Shown here: piece after piece, positions 31,764 through 42,429 of the stretch
Position numbering within the stretch: the first letter of the stretch is position 1
Layout of the letters: every line of letters begins with the position of its first letter
Assembly: GCA_905221605.1 (NCBI GenBank)
Contig: CAJNDS010002119.1
Span: 434,001 to 498,000 of the forward strand
DNA from: Symbiodinium natans
Lineage: Eukaryota; Sar; Dinophyceae; Suessiales; Symbiodiniaceae
Direction of reading: 5' to 3'
DNA length: 64,000 nt
Notes under the pieces: generated by a model
Database searches by the model: none
What the model saw: only the letters and a program-made list of their open reading frames with translations
Told to the model about the DNA's origin: nothing
Position numbers and translations under genes: made by a program

Positions 31764-32136
31764 GCTATCGATCGTGTGCCCTCTGCGCGACCTTTGCAAC
31801 GCACAGTCCACCGACCCCAAAAGTGGGGAGAAAACCTAACTCCTATTTTTCAACCAACAAGCTGCACCACCTCTCCAGCCTGCAGAAATCCAGACGGTTT
31901 CGGGACATGTCGGGTTTGGGTCGGGATGTGGGGCTCCGTTTCAGGATGCATTCGAGGCATCACTTGGGGCTCTTCGCCATCTAGCCGGAAGATGCCTTTG
32001 GAGCTGAGTTCTGCAGGTAGCAGGTAGCAAACGTGGAGAGTTCTGCGTGGTTCAGACTCAACAAGTAGGCTTCGGGGGAATGTGCATATGCCCAGCAGAA
32101 TGCCCCCAGGCAAAGGAGCATGGCATGTCTTCCAGA

Positions 32137-32200
32137 TCTTTACATCACAGCGCAAGGAGAGCTGTCAAGGCTGCCCCAATCCCTCGCCTGTGCAGCCCTT
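32137..32200 (+). CDS. weak exon candidate
   Basis: Acceptor GTCTTCCAG. Phase 0 reads IFTSQRKESCQGCPNPSP; another frame reads LYITAQGELSRLPQSLA. Unresolved. Confidence 0.25.
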
Positions 32201-32942
32201 GACCTTAACACATCTTTAATTACTGATGACCTGCACAGCTTGGGAAGCCTAACCATGAAACCCCCGGGGTTCCGTAGCGCTGAGCACCCAAACGAAACAT
32301 ATCAGGTCTCGAGCAACTCTTAATGGCCGACGGCCACAGGCCTTAGAAAGTGCTCCACCATGCTGCTCGATCGCAGGGATCGGCTTTCACCGGAGAAAGC
32401 GCAACCGCCAGGCATCAGGCCGCTGTTGGCGGGAATGAGGAGGGCGGCCAGGGAGCGATTATTTCATTAGGTACAGGACAGTTAGGACTGTGAGGATCCA
32501 GAGTTACGGTTTCAGGGGTCTGTGGATGGAGGCGATCTGAGAGCAGAGCCAAGGCTCGTTCATTGCCTTCTTAGGGGGATGTATGGCAGTGTATGGGCTG
32601 AGATCGGGCAGGTTAGGGTCTTAGGCGCTCTTGTTGAGCCATTGCCCCCACCCCTCCCCAAGCGGGCTTTTGGTTTTACTCGGCACTTGGCCATGTGTTG
32701 AACATGCGGCAAGCAGTCGAAAACTCATCTAAAACCTGTAAGCCTGCAACTCCAAGCCGAAACTGCCTCTTAAGTGCTTTTGCGGCTAAACTACCTCCTC
32801 AACCCATGGACCCCAAGAATAGAGAGTAAGATGTGCCAGGCTCAAACGACCGCGGCAAATTCTTCAAGGCGCACGAGCCCATGATGGCATCAGCTTCATT
32901 ATGAATCCAATCACTCGGTGTGCATTTCTTCTTTCTTCTCAG

Positions 32943-32973
32943 GTTTTGTGGAGGTTCACACTACTTGGAGATG
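32943..32973 (+). CDS. gene A micro-exon: VLWRFTLLGD
   Basis: Excellent acceptor (TTTCTTCTTTCTTCTCAG) and GTTTTG donor, 31 nt. All three frames are open; phase 0 joins the next exon as VLWRFTLLGDVARD. Confidence 0.48.
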
Positions 32974-33189
32974 GTTTTGGGTAGGGCGGTTTGGTCCAAG
33001 CCCTCCTCCAATCCTGCAACCTCAGCCCTTGTTTTGACAGTCTTGGGGGGCGCCCCCTCTGTGCCCTTGTTGCCTTGTTGCCTCGACATCAAATTGCCCA
33101 AGCTGTCCACAGAATGGACGTGTTGGGCCTGGAGGCCTGTCTAGGGGGGGTTGGGAGCCAAGCTGCAACGCAGGACTTCATCTCTGCAG

Positions 33190-33232
33190 TGGCCCGAGAC
33201 GCCACGAGGCACCCCGAGAAGTCGCAGATGGG
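33190..33232 (+). CDS. gene A exon: ARDATRHPEKSQMG
   Basis: Acceptor CATCTCTGCAG; two-nt start; donor GTGCAA in phase 2. Charged loop between two hydrophobic exons. Confidence 0.5.
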
Positions 33233-33395
33233 GTGCAATGAGTTCCAGACCCCGAATGCTGGTTTATGACTTAAAACGGGAAGAAACAAGAGTCCCGCGC
33301 CCGTGCCATCCGAAGACTAAGAGCCCCGCTAACCAGCTGAAAGCGTGTATAGGCCCGTAAAGGCATAGGCGGTATAGGTTTGTCAAGCTCCGCAG

Positions 33396-33446
33396 GTGGG
33401 GCGTGGCGACGCTGTATGTGCTCTACTGCCCCCTCACTGCATCCGA
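33396..33446 (+). CDS. gene A exon: hydrophobic WGVATLYVLYCPLTAS
   Basis: Acceptor CTCCGCAG; one-nt start; donor GTCGTG in phase 2. Probable membrane helix. Confidence 0.52.
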
Positions 33447-33449
33447 GTC

Positions 33450-34646
33450 GTGATTGACCGTGGGTTTCAGGGCAACCCTTTCCTCCATACGAAACAGCCT
33501 GAGAGCCCCGAGTAGTGCGGAGAGGGGGGCTTGGGGGTGATTAGGCATGTACTCATGTGGGGGTGTAGTTCTGTGTTCGAGATCTCGGGAAAAATTTGGG
33601 TAGTCCCAAAATAATGAACATAATGAACATCAACCGCGTGGTGAGGTCAACAGTGGTGGCGTGCTAAACTTCACCCGGAAACTCAACACGCTTGGGAGGG
33701 GGAACGCTAGGCAGCCTGCGACATCATTCAATCAGAGTTTCGTCCGGGTTCAGGACGGGAGAGGTTGAAACCAAACCTGAGCGAGCGATGGAGGCAAGGG
33801 ATTCGACACTTCGCCATTACACTCTCGGCTCTACCAAAGCCCTCAACAGATAAAACATGATGCCTCTCAACGCCGCCGCGTGAAACACCCCGCCACAACG
33901 CCTTGAGAGGCCCGTCCTTGGCGATCTTCCTCGGCTCGTTGAGCTTCACATCCTTGGACGTGCTTCAGTCAAGTCTTGGATTTGGGGTTCGGAGTTCAGG
34001 GTGTAGCGCCCAATGGCGCTGAGAAGGATCTAGCTGCATGAAACCATGCGCAGCTTGAATGTAAACCAGTTGCCTCAAAGCTAGCATCTTAGCACCCCAA
34101 AAAAGCCCCGATGTCTCTCATTCTGGAGGTGTAGCATGCTGCATTTAACTTGCCTCCGGGGAGATTCAACGGCCCTGCAGGGCTGTTCCTTGCCAGGCCC
34201 CTTGAGCTTCGAACCACCTCCCCAACCCAGCCCCAACCTTCTCAATTCATGTGCGTCTGTGTGTTCCGCCTGGGAACAATCAGGTTCCCGCACTCTAGAC
34301 TCCCCCTCGGCCGCAGCTGGGTTGGAGGGGCCTTTGGATTCCCCCCCCTCCCCCCCCCCCCCGCCGATTTCTACTAACGCCACTCAGCTCTAAGCGTGCT
34401 GGTTGAGGCAATATTCCGGTACGGTTGCCCGAGTAGATCTATTTCATAGATACACTACAGAACCCGCCCCTGATTGTTTTACTTTGTCGAATCAAAGTAC
34501 GAACCGCCTCCATTCGCATGTCATGCAGAAGGTTTGCATAAGCTTTGCGATGGTCATAACCAGTCCGTGAGGTTACAACCAATAGGTTTTCCTACGGGTA
34601 CCGCAACAGGCCACATATTATATATATATATATAATGTATATATGC

Positions 34647-34678
<32 letters not shown>

Positions 34679-35080
34679 GTATATACACAAACGTATACAG
34701 TATATCTTAAGGCCCCTAAGCAGCCTTCAAAGGCGATTTTGTTCGCTCGGGGAGCCAGCGCCTTGACGTAGAGACTCACTTGAAGGCTGCGAGTGGTCGC
34801 CGACCCATTGGCAATGCGAAGCTTGCGGGGCAAGCCTCTGTCGGGGCTGCGTGATTCCCACAGAAGCTCGAAGAACCTTGCATCCTGAACTCCTTTGTAG
34901 GTCTGAGAATGCCCAAAAAAGTTTAGGGCTTGTGAGAACCGAGGTGCTGCGACGCTCGACTGCATTGAGCTGGCTAGTTGGTTTTCAATGTCGATCTGTG
35001 TTTGTCAAACCCTATGAAGCCTAAACCCTTGTCACGGAAACTGTGCGGAGGGCGATTCCCTCATGATTCCTGTCGTTATA
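33450..35080. other. intron-like, no confident exon
   Basis: C-tract at 34346-34363, TA microsatellite at 34618-34686 and otherwise featureless sequence. ORFs on both strands overlap without coding texture. Confidence 0.4.
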
Positions 35081-35082
35081 GA

Positions 35083-35184
35083 GGTTCTCTTATGATTATG
35101 ATTCCTTCACGGTGCGATTCCCGCATGATTCTTCGTGGCTTCGTCGGGTCCTACTTCATCTTGTCGTGCGCCCGCCCTCACAAG
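35083..35184 (+). CDS. exon candidate before a GTAGGT donor
   Basis: No AG occurs between the acceptor TTATAG (about 35080) and a consensus-like donor GTAGGT. Two frames are open: YDYDSFTVRFPHDSSWLRRV and FVGSYFILSCARPHK. Near-repeats of GCGATTCCC(T/G)CATGATTC lie just upstream and inside. Confidence 0.33.
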
Positions 35185-35587
35185 TAGGTCCTTGTTGCCT
35201 GCATTTGCGCTGCCCGCCCTCAGAAGTTGGTGTGCGTGCTGCCTGTCGCATGCGAGCCTATTAAGCAGGTGTTGGTGGCATGCACACCCTATTGTTCTTG
35301 GGGTATGTAGCTGCGGCTCTCTGTGGAGGGGTGGTGCCAACAGCCTTCTCATAAGAAGCCGTTCGCCCGGAGCTCTCAGACCATAGAGTTGCAGGGAGTC
35401 GAAGCAAATCGCCAACCCTGCACCAAAAGCCCCTGGACCCCCTGGACCGCAGACTGCCCTAAATCGGCCCAATCGCTTCAGAAACCCTAAATTTTGCTCT
35501 CGCGAACTGTAAATGTGAGCCCTAGAAATTTGCCCTTGTAAGTCCGAAGCAGCGCTTCTTGATGCTATGTGGGCGTCCCTTTGTGAG

Positions 35588-35673
35588 GTCTGCGCCATTT
35601 CCCAAATGTCATGGCATCGAGCGTGGTGAACTTCAGCATCATCTCGGCAGTGATCGCAGCCCCTCATCAGGGC
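35588..35673 (+). CDS. exon candidate: hydrophobic SSVVNFSIISAVIAAP
   Basis: Acceptor TTGTGAG; two-nt start; LRHFPNVMA then SSVVNFSIISAVIAAP, a likely membrane helix. The donor is unresolved. The 190-codon frame on the opposite strand is less protein-like. Confidence 0.42.
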
Positions 35674-35679
35674 CATCAT

Positions 35680-37130
35680 CTCATCCCCAGAGGGGTATCT
35701 CGAAAAGCTTCCCTAGGCCGTTCTTTTTGGGCCCCCAAAAGGAGCAACCCCCCGAAGCTTAAGCTTGGGCAGGCTTCTGGTTTCTTGCGTTCAGGGTCGA
35801 GCCAGCTTGCGCAACCCCGGGGAATGGTCTTGGTAGGTGCTCCTCTTCTAGTCTTGCCGCCGCAGCCCTGACCCCTGGCAACCCGACGCAGTCGGAAGTT
35901 TCTAAAACCACGCAAGACCTCAACATTTGGGAGTCGCGAGAGTCTCACTCAGACAACGACGTCGACGTTTGTTTTGGGGTTTATGGCTTGCGGACCTAGA
36001 GTTGCTTGAATGTAGATGGCTTGCAGAAGTTTTTCTAGGGCACAAGACAGATTGGACATTCGACCTATGTAAACCCTGAACCCTAGGCACTAGTGGGCCG
36101 TTTCGGCTATTCAAGGGAGCTTCGGCATCGGAAATCCAAGCCAGCTAAGGCTCTGCAAGGCTTTGCCGTTCCCATCTCCCTCTATCTCGTCCTCAGGCGA
36201 CTGAAAAGAAGGCCTGCTGAAGCCAAGACTCCCGAAAGCCCGAAGCCACCTCATCTGCCCAAACCAGCCGGAACTCAGCCGAGCCATGGTCCAGGTGACC
36301 AAGCAGCGGCTCTAGCTTGCTATCGGGTTGGCGCTTCTTCTGTTGACACGCTTGACCTCCACCCACCCTTTGCCCTAGATTCAAGGCAGACGAGCCTGGG
36401 ATCCCCTCATCAATGATTCATGAGAATGGCAATGAACCGATCACCATGCACCCCTCGTGTCGCCCTCAGCTCCAAGTAAGCAAAACTCTCTACCGAAGGT
36501 CGCCCGAGTACAGCTTCCACCCTGAACCGTCATCATTCAGGTCAGAAACCCGCTAGACTTCCATTGCCACCTTGAGGCACTTGCTCAAGGACGAGAAGTG
36601 GCAGTATGTCTTCGGCACCCTCACTTTGATTTTTATTAGCCGTTCTGCATGCCCTAAACCCCCCAAAACGATTGAAGGTTTCGCCGGCTGATTCAGGTTG
36701 TCTTCACCCCCTAGGCCGTAGGGTTTCGTGGCCTAGCGGCCTGGGATCGGAGATCTTGAGACATCAGCTCTTGAGCTTTACAGACTCGACACGACACCCA
36801 AACCCCGAGACGGCAAAGGATCCAAAGCTGCAGTGCCCCGTGGGCTTGGACCTCTTGAAGTCCTTGGAGTCACCCTAGAAAACAACAAAACCAAGCCTGA
36901 CCCGGCGTTTTTCGCGATTCGCAGTCGAGCCAAGGCATGTTGTACAACGATGTCAGACCAGAACTCTGGTACTTCGAGATCCTCCTCTTCTTTCAAAAGT
37001 TTTCGTTCCTTGGCTGTGGTGTTTCATGAACCCTCAATTCGAGCCCCGGACCCTGAAACCCGTGGCTGCCTGATTTTTGCCTTTGAGATTTGAGGCTGCA
37101 GCCGCAGGTCTTCGTGCGCTTCATTGTATA
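35680..37130. other. no confident exon
   Basis: Several short open frames but no splice-bounded candidate I would defend. Confidence 0.35.
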
Positions 37131-37145
37131 TTATATTACTCACAG

Positions 37146-37262
37146 GAAGCGGGGCAGGGCTTGCGAGAGATGCGCTTTGCTTCGGTGACAAAGAGCTTCG
37201 GCCGACCTCGCGCCGCGCTCTTGCTTCGGGCTTTTGATTCGGTCCAGTCGTGTGTTTCTTGA
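37146..37262 (+). CDS. terminal exon candidate with stop
   Basis: Acceptor TATATTACTCACAG. Reads EAGQGLREMRFASVTKSFGR then PRAALLLRAFDSVQSCVS and TGA. Plausible 3' end of gene A: basic, cytoplasmic-type tail. A second frame from the same acceptor is also open. Confidence 0.42.
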   Translation, partial: EAGQGLREMRFASVTKSFGRPRAALLLRAFDSVQSCVS

Positions 37263-37379
37263 CCAAGTCTATTTCACGACTTTCAATTCAATGAAGCGAC
37301 GAGGCGAATCTCACTGTTGTGCCCGTTGGTAGCTGAGCTCGCACCTTCTTCTTTTGCTCTATCGCAAGAACTCTTCAGG

Positions 37380-37487
37380 TCTTTGTTCGCCATTGAACTG
37401 GTTCATCCGTCTCTCTGGTTTGCTCCCTGTGCAACAAAACATCATCCTGCAAGACCTGCCAGGGCACATGTTTTTCAATGCAGGTGT
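37380..37487 (+). CDS. exon candidate: LNWFIRLSGLLPVQQNIILQ
   Basis: Acceptor ACTCTTCAG; two-nt start; ends DLPGHMFFNA at a GTGTTG donor. Unspliced, the frame runs on to 37725. No family recognised. Confidence 0.38.
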
Positions 37488-38583
37488 TGAAGAATGTCCA
37501 TCCCTCATCTCCTCTGAGGGAAGCTCTCTACTCCTGCAGTTTCGTGAGGATCTTTCACTCATCTTACTGCGGTCCACTGCGTTGACCGTCCAAGCCTGTT
37601 GTGATCGGCACCTACCATCCCGAGAAGCAGTGGCCTTGTTGGTGCCTCCTCTGTCCCGTGTTCTGTTTGTGCAGCCGTTAGTGTCGGCTTGCGTATGTGC
37701 AAGCTATCAAAGGCATCCGTTGTAAAGGCGTTGAAAGACCAGCAATGCACATGGCCAGACCCCGATCACTCTTTGAACGCCTGCGACTCAGTGGAAGTCT
37801 GAGCCCCCCCCTCAGCGGCTCCAAGCGGCTGCACGTGGCTCAGGTTTATCTTGGGCACGGCGATCCCCGTCGACCTCCTCAGGCCCATGGCCCATGTGCC
37901 GTTTGAGAGCCCAAGGCATCCCAGGGCACCCAGGGCTCCCAACACGAATGCACAAGGAGCTCAGAGGATGTATCCTGCGCTTTCGCAAGATGCATACAGA
38001 GACGTTTAAGGAGGCTTTCTTCGTTTCGAGGCTTCGGGAAGTGCAGAGTGCAGAGCTTGGATTTGGTTCGCTTCCAAAGGCCCTCGTCTGACGAAGCGAC
38101 CCGCCCGAGACCCCAAGTAAATACCTCCCCCCCCCCCCCCCCCCTCGCCCCACCCCCACACCGGCCCGTACTACCCAGCATCCTGAACCTTATATGGATT
38201 CCGAAAAGCCCCTTAAGCCCCACATCCGCCCCCGACCCAACGTCTTGACTTCACGAGCTGCCGAGCCAAGTCTACCGGAAGGATCTTCTTTTTGATGGCC
38301 GTGGTCTTCATGCACATGTTGTGCCTCCTGCTCATTCGCCCCTACAGTTCCTCGGGATCGGCACATAAGGCGCAAACAAGCAGAACATAGAATTTCACGC
38401 CCCTTCCTCACCGCTATTTTTGAAAAGGCCCTTAATCTCCGAAAGCCTGGCAGTTTTGAGGGTCTTCGCATGGTTCGGCGCGCTCCCGAAAGAAGGTTCC
38501 ATACGCCCACCGCCCGAAACCCTGAGACTCTAAATGTTGCCCGCGGTAGTTAGGCTTGCGATGGCGTAACTCTACACCCAAAG

Positions 38584-38684
38584 CGCTTGCAAAGGTGCCG
38601 TGGATGGCTACATCTTGGTCAAGCTGGAGTACTGCTTCTTTCTCAGCCCTTCGACGGCGATATCTCGACTCCTTGTTCCGGGAT
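38584..38684 (+). CDS. exon candidate: GAVDGYILVKLEYCFFLSPS
   Basis: Acceptor CCAAAG; continues TAISRLLVPG to a GTAGGC donor. Hydrophobic and protein-like. The two other forward frames and one reverse frame are also open, so confidence is limited. Confidence 0.38.
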
Positions 38685-38699
38685 GTAGGCGACCTTTTT

Positions 38700-39960
38700 A
38701 GGGCGAGTGTGGTGTGGTTTCGTGAGTCTTTGGCCAAAGTTGAAGGCGATGGTCGACACCAAATCAAGACTGTCCGGGGTCAGGGACCAGTTTCGAGACT
38801 CCGCGAGTGTCTTCTTGGTGTTTTTTGTATATCTTTTCGTACGCAATGTGGAAGCTCTTGTTTACTTGATGTGAGGAGTTCTGTGTTTAATCCACTGGTG
38901 TTCGGAATCTTATCGGGTTTTTTTCCAATTCCCGCATCTCCGCCAACTCGCGTGCCCCGAAGAGACAGAGGTGTTTCGATCATCCTCGTCGCACAGATCT
39001 TCTTAAACTGGCCGGGCGCTGTGCACCTCTTAGGGTCTTAGGGTTAGGAAGTTAGGCCCCTGACAAGCCCTGAGGTGGTTCCGGGCTGTTTTCGGCTGAA
39101 GGTTTGAGCGTTCCAGAGTTGGCTCTTGGGGGTTGGTGTGGTTTGCATGTAGACATGTCGTAGTGTCGAGGGTTTAGGGTGCAGTGTAGGGTTTAGTGTT
39201 TAGGGTTTAGGGATGTTTAGGGTATGTATCAGAGTACGCGCGTGGGGAGTGCACCTTCTGTTTCGGTTTATCACGCGCTCGCGTATCTTAATAGCCCCCA
39301 CCCGAACCATTCTCTTTCAGGGTTTAGGGTTCTACCCCGCGGGAGAGGGGGGTGTTTGAGACAGAGCAGCAAAGACAGAGATCAGAGGTTGCAAAGATTG
39401 GCCAGGGCCTCCCAGGAAGGGGGCCCCTGTGCCTCTCTGCTCCGGAAGCATTTCCAGCTTAGGGCTGGGAGTCTAATCACTGAAAACATGCTGCGCTTTG
39501 CAGGTTTTGGGCTCTGCTGCGCCTCAAGCATCGTGCAGTTTGCCCGTTAGTTTTTTGGGTTTGCAAGATCCCACTGGGCTCAGAAAAGTTGGTGATTTTG
39601 TAGAGCAGCCTTAGCGACTCGAAGGGCCGGCCGCTGTTGTAACATGCAGTAGTGTATACATTTAGTACACATCCAATAGACTCATGGGCTCATGCAGTTG
39701 CATCGTGTGGTCAAAGCGCAGTCCACCCCTGAACCCTAGGCCCCAAACCGCGAAGTTCGGATGCAACAGCGATCTGTCAGGGCTTCTGTGCAGTCGACGC
39801 TGACGATGTGGAACTTAATGGAGGCAGCTGGACCTAGATAGCACACCAACCTGGGCCGCCGTGCTTTGTTTGAGGGCATTCAGGTGGGCTTTCATCAAAG
39901 TTGGATTGGAGATTGGATAGTGCGCGCCACTGCGGCCTGCGGGAACATAAGCCAGCCCCC
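38700..39960. other. no confident gene
   Basis: TTTAGGG-derived text at 39170-39215 and 39320. Frames at 39224-39550 are weak. Confidence 0.35.
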
Positions 39961-40020
39961 CCCCCCCCCCGCCCCCCTCCCCCCCGCCCCCCTCCCCCGC
40001 CCCCCTCCCCCCCCCTCTCT

Positions 40021-40836
40021 TGTTCAAGTGGGGGGGGGGGCCCCCCCCGTAAGATGGACACTTAAAGGCTATGCTGCACGTGCGTGCCTTGTAAACAAAG
40101 ACTTTACAAAGGAAACGCCCGCAGAATAGACGCAACGCACCCGCAGAATAGACGCAATGCACCCTTATAGTATCAGCACGCACACTGTGTCCCGGGCGGG
40201 GGCGCGGAGGGCGCGGAGGGTGCGGAGGGTGCGGAGGGCGCGGAGGGGGCGGAGGGGCGGAGGGCGCGGAGGGCGCGGAGGGCGCGGAGGGCGCGGAGGG
40301 CGCGGAGGGCGCGGAGGGCGCGGAGCGCGCGGAGGGCGCGGAGAGCGCGTAGGGCGCGGAGGGCGCGGAGGGCGCGGAGGGCGCGGAGAGCGCGGAGGGC
40401 GCGGAGGGCGCGGAGGGTGCGGAGGGCGCGGAGGGCACGGAGGGTGCTGAAGGCGCGGATCGGCGCGGCGGGTACGGCGGGCGCGGAGCACGCTCCCTTG
40501 CCCATCAACCGAATGTCACGCTCCCCATCCGTGCTCCCTCCCCGAACCTGTCCGTCAACCTCCAGGCATGGCCCACGCCTCCCCTTCTCCCAGCAAAATG
40601 TTCGAACCCCCTTCCTTGACCGTGTCGTCTCCGCGGCCTCCCGTCAAAATGTTGACCGTCTCCTCTTCGTGGCTTCTTTCGCCAAAAAGCGATCCGATAG
40701 AACGCTTTCCGCGTTGAAGCGCCAAACGAGAACCCAAGAACAGAATTGGTTTTCGGGAAGAATCCAAGAAAACAAAGAGCACGCGCAGAATAGACGTTAA
40801 GCGTCCAAGGCACGGGCCCCCCCCCCCCTTGGTCAA
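40021..40836. mobile_element. 0.8-kb element with diverged inverted ends
   Basis: Left end TTGTTCAAGTGGGGG...CCCGTAAGATGGAC; right end on the other strand TTGACCAAGGGGG...CCCGTGCCTTGGAC, followed in both by CTTAA and CTATNCTGC. The end sequences translate into related peptides from opposite strands (RWTLKGYAARAC and PWTLNVYSARAL), confirming the inversion. AGAATAGACGCAA(C/T)GCACCC is repeated inside the left end. The interior holds the GCGGAGGGC array. Confidence 0.58.
40194..40455 (+). repeat. (GCGGAGGGC)n 9-bp array
   Basis: About 28 units with G/T/A variants. Long frames on both strands (PSA, RAL and GRG repeats) come from it and are not genes. Confidence 0.96.
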
Positions 40837-40849
40837 TTCCCCTTTTTAT

Positions 40850-41340
40850 CAATTTAAATAAGATTTCGATTTACTTTAATAGAAATTAACAAAAATACAA
40901 GATGTGGAATTTTATTTAATAGGGAGCAAGGGTTTCTAGCTTCTATTAGTGGCATTTTTATGTCTTTTAATACAAGTATTCTTAATGGGTGTTTCACTTG
41001 ATTTTAATTAAAGTTTTAATAGGACTTCTTTTGATTCTAATCGGGTTAGAGTTTTTGTTACTTTTGAAAGATTTCTAATAATATGAATGAGGTTTTTATG
41101 CCTTCTAATAAGATTTGTATTACGTTTAACGGGATTCGTATGAAAATAATAGAAATCCTTTCGAATTAAGTTCAACTCCTATTACAATTAATTGAATTGC
41201 TATTACAATTAGTAGAAGTCCGATTTGACAAACTAATTCCAGCCCCATTAAAATTGAATTGAAATGCTACGAAAAAAACAAGGCAAATAGAAATCTTGTT
41301 AAATTAATAGAAATCCTCTTGAATTTAAAAGGATTCCGAT
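40850..41340. repeat. AT-rich island of AATAGAAATCC-like units
   Basis: Short phrases such as AATAGAAATCC, TTTTAATAGG(A/G), AATAGGAGTCC recur on both strands every 30-60 bp. Sharply more AT-rich than the flanks. No ORF. Confidence 0.65.
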
Positions 41341-41387
41341 GAAAACAATAGGAGTCCTACCAAAAATGGCAGAGGAACTGTGGAATG

Positions 41388-41502
41388 GGGGGGGGGGGGG
41401 GAGGGGAGGCGGGTTTGTTGGGTTTGGGGGGGGGGGGGGGGGCGGAGGGGGGGGGAGAGGGGGGGGGGGAGAGGGGGGGGGGGGAGAGGGGGGGGGGGGG
41501 GT
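41388..41502 (+). repeat. G/A-rich tract
   Basis: Nearly pure G with scattered A, C and T over 115 bp. Confidence 0.95.
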
Positions 41503-42178
41503 ACCTACCTTGAATATCCGCGGGCTTCTTTTTTGCGCACTCTCTTAGATTGCAGGTTGAGAATGTCCACATCGATTTTGAGTTCAATGCATTCTTGTTT
41601 GCAGACTGGTTTGGCCAACTGCAAAAAACCAAGGCCTGAAGATGCCACTTGCTTGAGGACCAAAAGTACCTTAAGCACCCTCTTAGATTCTGAACAGGCT
41701 TCGAGCTATCAAGGCGCGGCTTACAGGTCTTAGAGGGGGAACCCTCCGGGTTTAGGAAGTTGCCGGATCTCAAAAACCCCCAAAACACGAGGGTTCGGAT
41801 GCCCTGGAGGTGGTGACCCCTCTTTGCGTCTTCCTGGCGCACGCGGTCTTCGCTGGGAGCTCAGAAGGTGAAGGGTTCCGAAGGGCTCGGTCCCCGCCCC
41901 CCATGTTCTACCATGAGGCAGCATAAGGCCCAAGTCTGCGAGAAACAAACTGGCACAAATTAGCTGCTAGCATGTTTTTGGTTATTCATTATTTATGGGC
42001 TTGGGTTCAGTGCACTCGGCCCCTAAACCATCGCTTGCGCGGTCCAGGCCTGCTTGGCGGCGCGGGCGTTTGTGGTTTGCACAGCTGCTTGGCAAGGGTC
42101 AGCCTCCAACCCGAATTCTAAAGAGCCTCGCAGCTTTCAGTAAATGGTAACATTGGGTGATTTCAGCGCTGCACTGGG

Positions 42179-42418
42179 GTGAAATTACATGTACCAAAAC
42201 TGTTCACAGCAGAATCCTTTAGCCTGAATGGCCTGAATCACATCTGCGCGTCCAAGCCGCGGAACGCATGTGAAGCCAATGTGAACGAATTCTGTCTGGT
42301 TGGTATCGTATCGCCAAGGAGAGCAGACCCTACTTGCAAGAAGGATCCACCCAACATGAGACGAATTCAGAAGCTGACAAAGTCTCCAATGTCTTCCCCC
42401 CATGAAAGTAGGGTGTGA
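42179..42418 (+). CDS. exon candidate with Cys
   Basis: Open frame including NHICASKPRNACEANVNEFC and VGIVSPRRADPTCKKDPPN. Four spaced Cys and no low complexity, but no ATG and unproven splice sites. Confidence 0.3.
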   Translation: MKLHVPKLFTAESFSLNGLNHICASKPRNACEANVNEFCLVGIVSPRRADPTCKKDPPNMRRIQKLTKSPMSSPHESRV

Positions 42419-42429
42419 CCCATGCTAGA

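Larger units (their letters stand above)
9543..37262 (+). other. large multi-exon membrane-protein gene (gene A), or a few adjacent genes
   Basis: Overall model for the exons listed separately below. Several runs of consecutive candidates keep a compatible reading phase: 9543>9869>10866>11094>11943>12504>12616; 15375>15609>16246>17444; 20241>20573>20896>22458>23027>23483; 24119>24445>24637>25859; 27833>30548>30873>31192>31686; 32943>33190>33396. Acceptor choice was sometimes guided by phase, so the match is supportive, not independent proof. Content suggests a surface protein: hydrophobic leader, beta-rich unknown segments, two to three ephrin-receptor-like (GCC2/GCC3-type) Cys repeats, then multiple membrane helices. 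I found no convincing exon in several gaps (18.1-20.2, 33.5-35.0, 35.7-37.1 kb), so the chain may comprise more than one transcription unit. Confidence 0.5.

Noticed and set aside
35107..35679. 190-codon minus-strand ORF
   Set aside because: No ATG-proximal coding texture, and the opposite strand has a better membrane-helix exon candidate.
39815..40508. PSAPSA, RALRAL and GRGGRG repeat ORFs
   Set aside because: Produced by the 9-bp GCGGAGGGC array, open on both strands.
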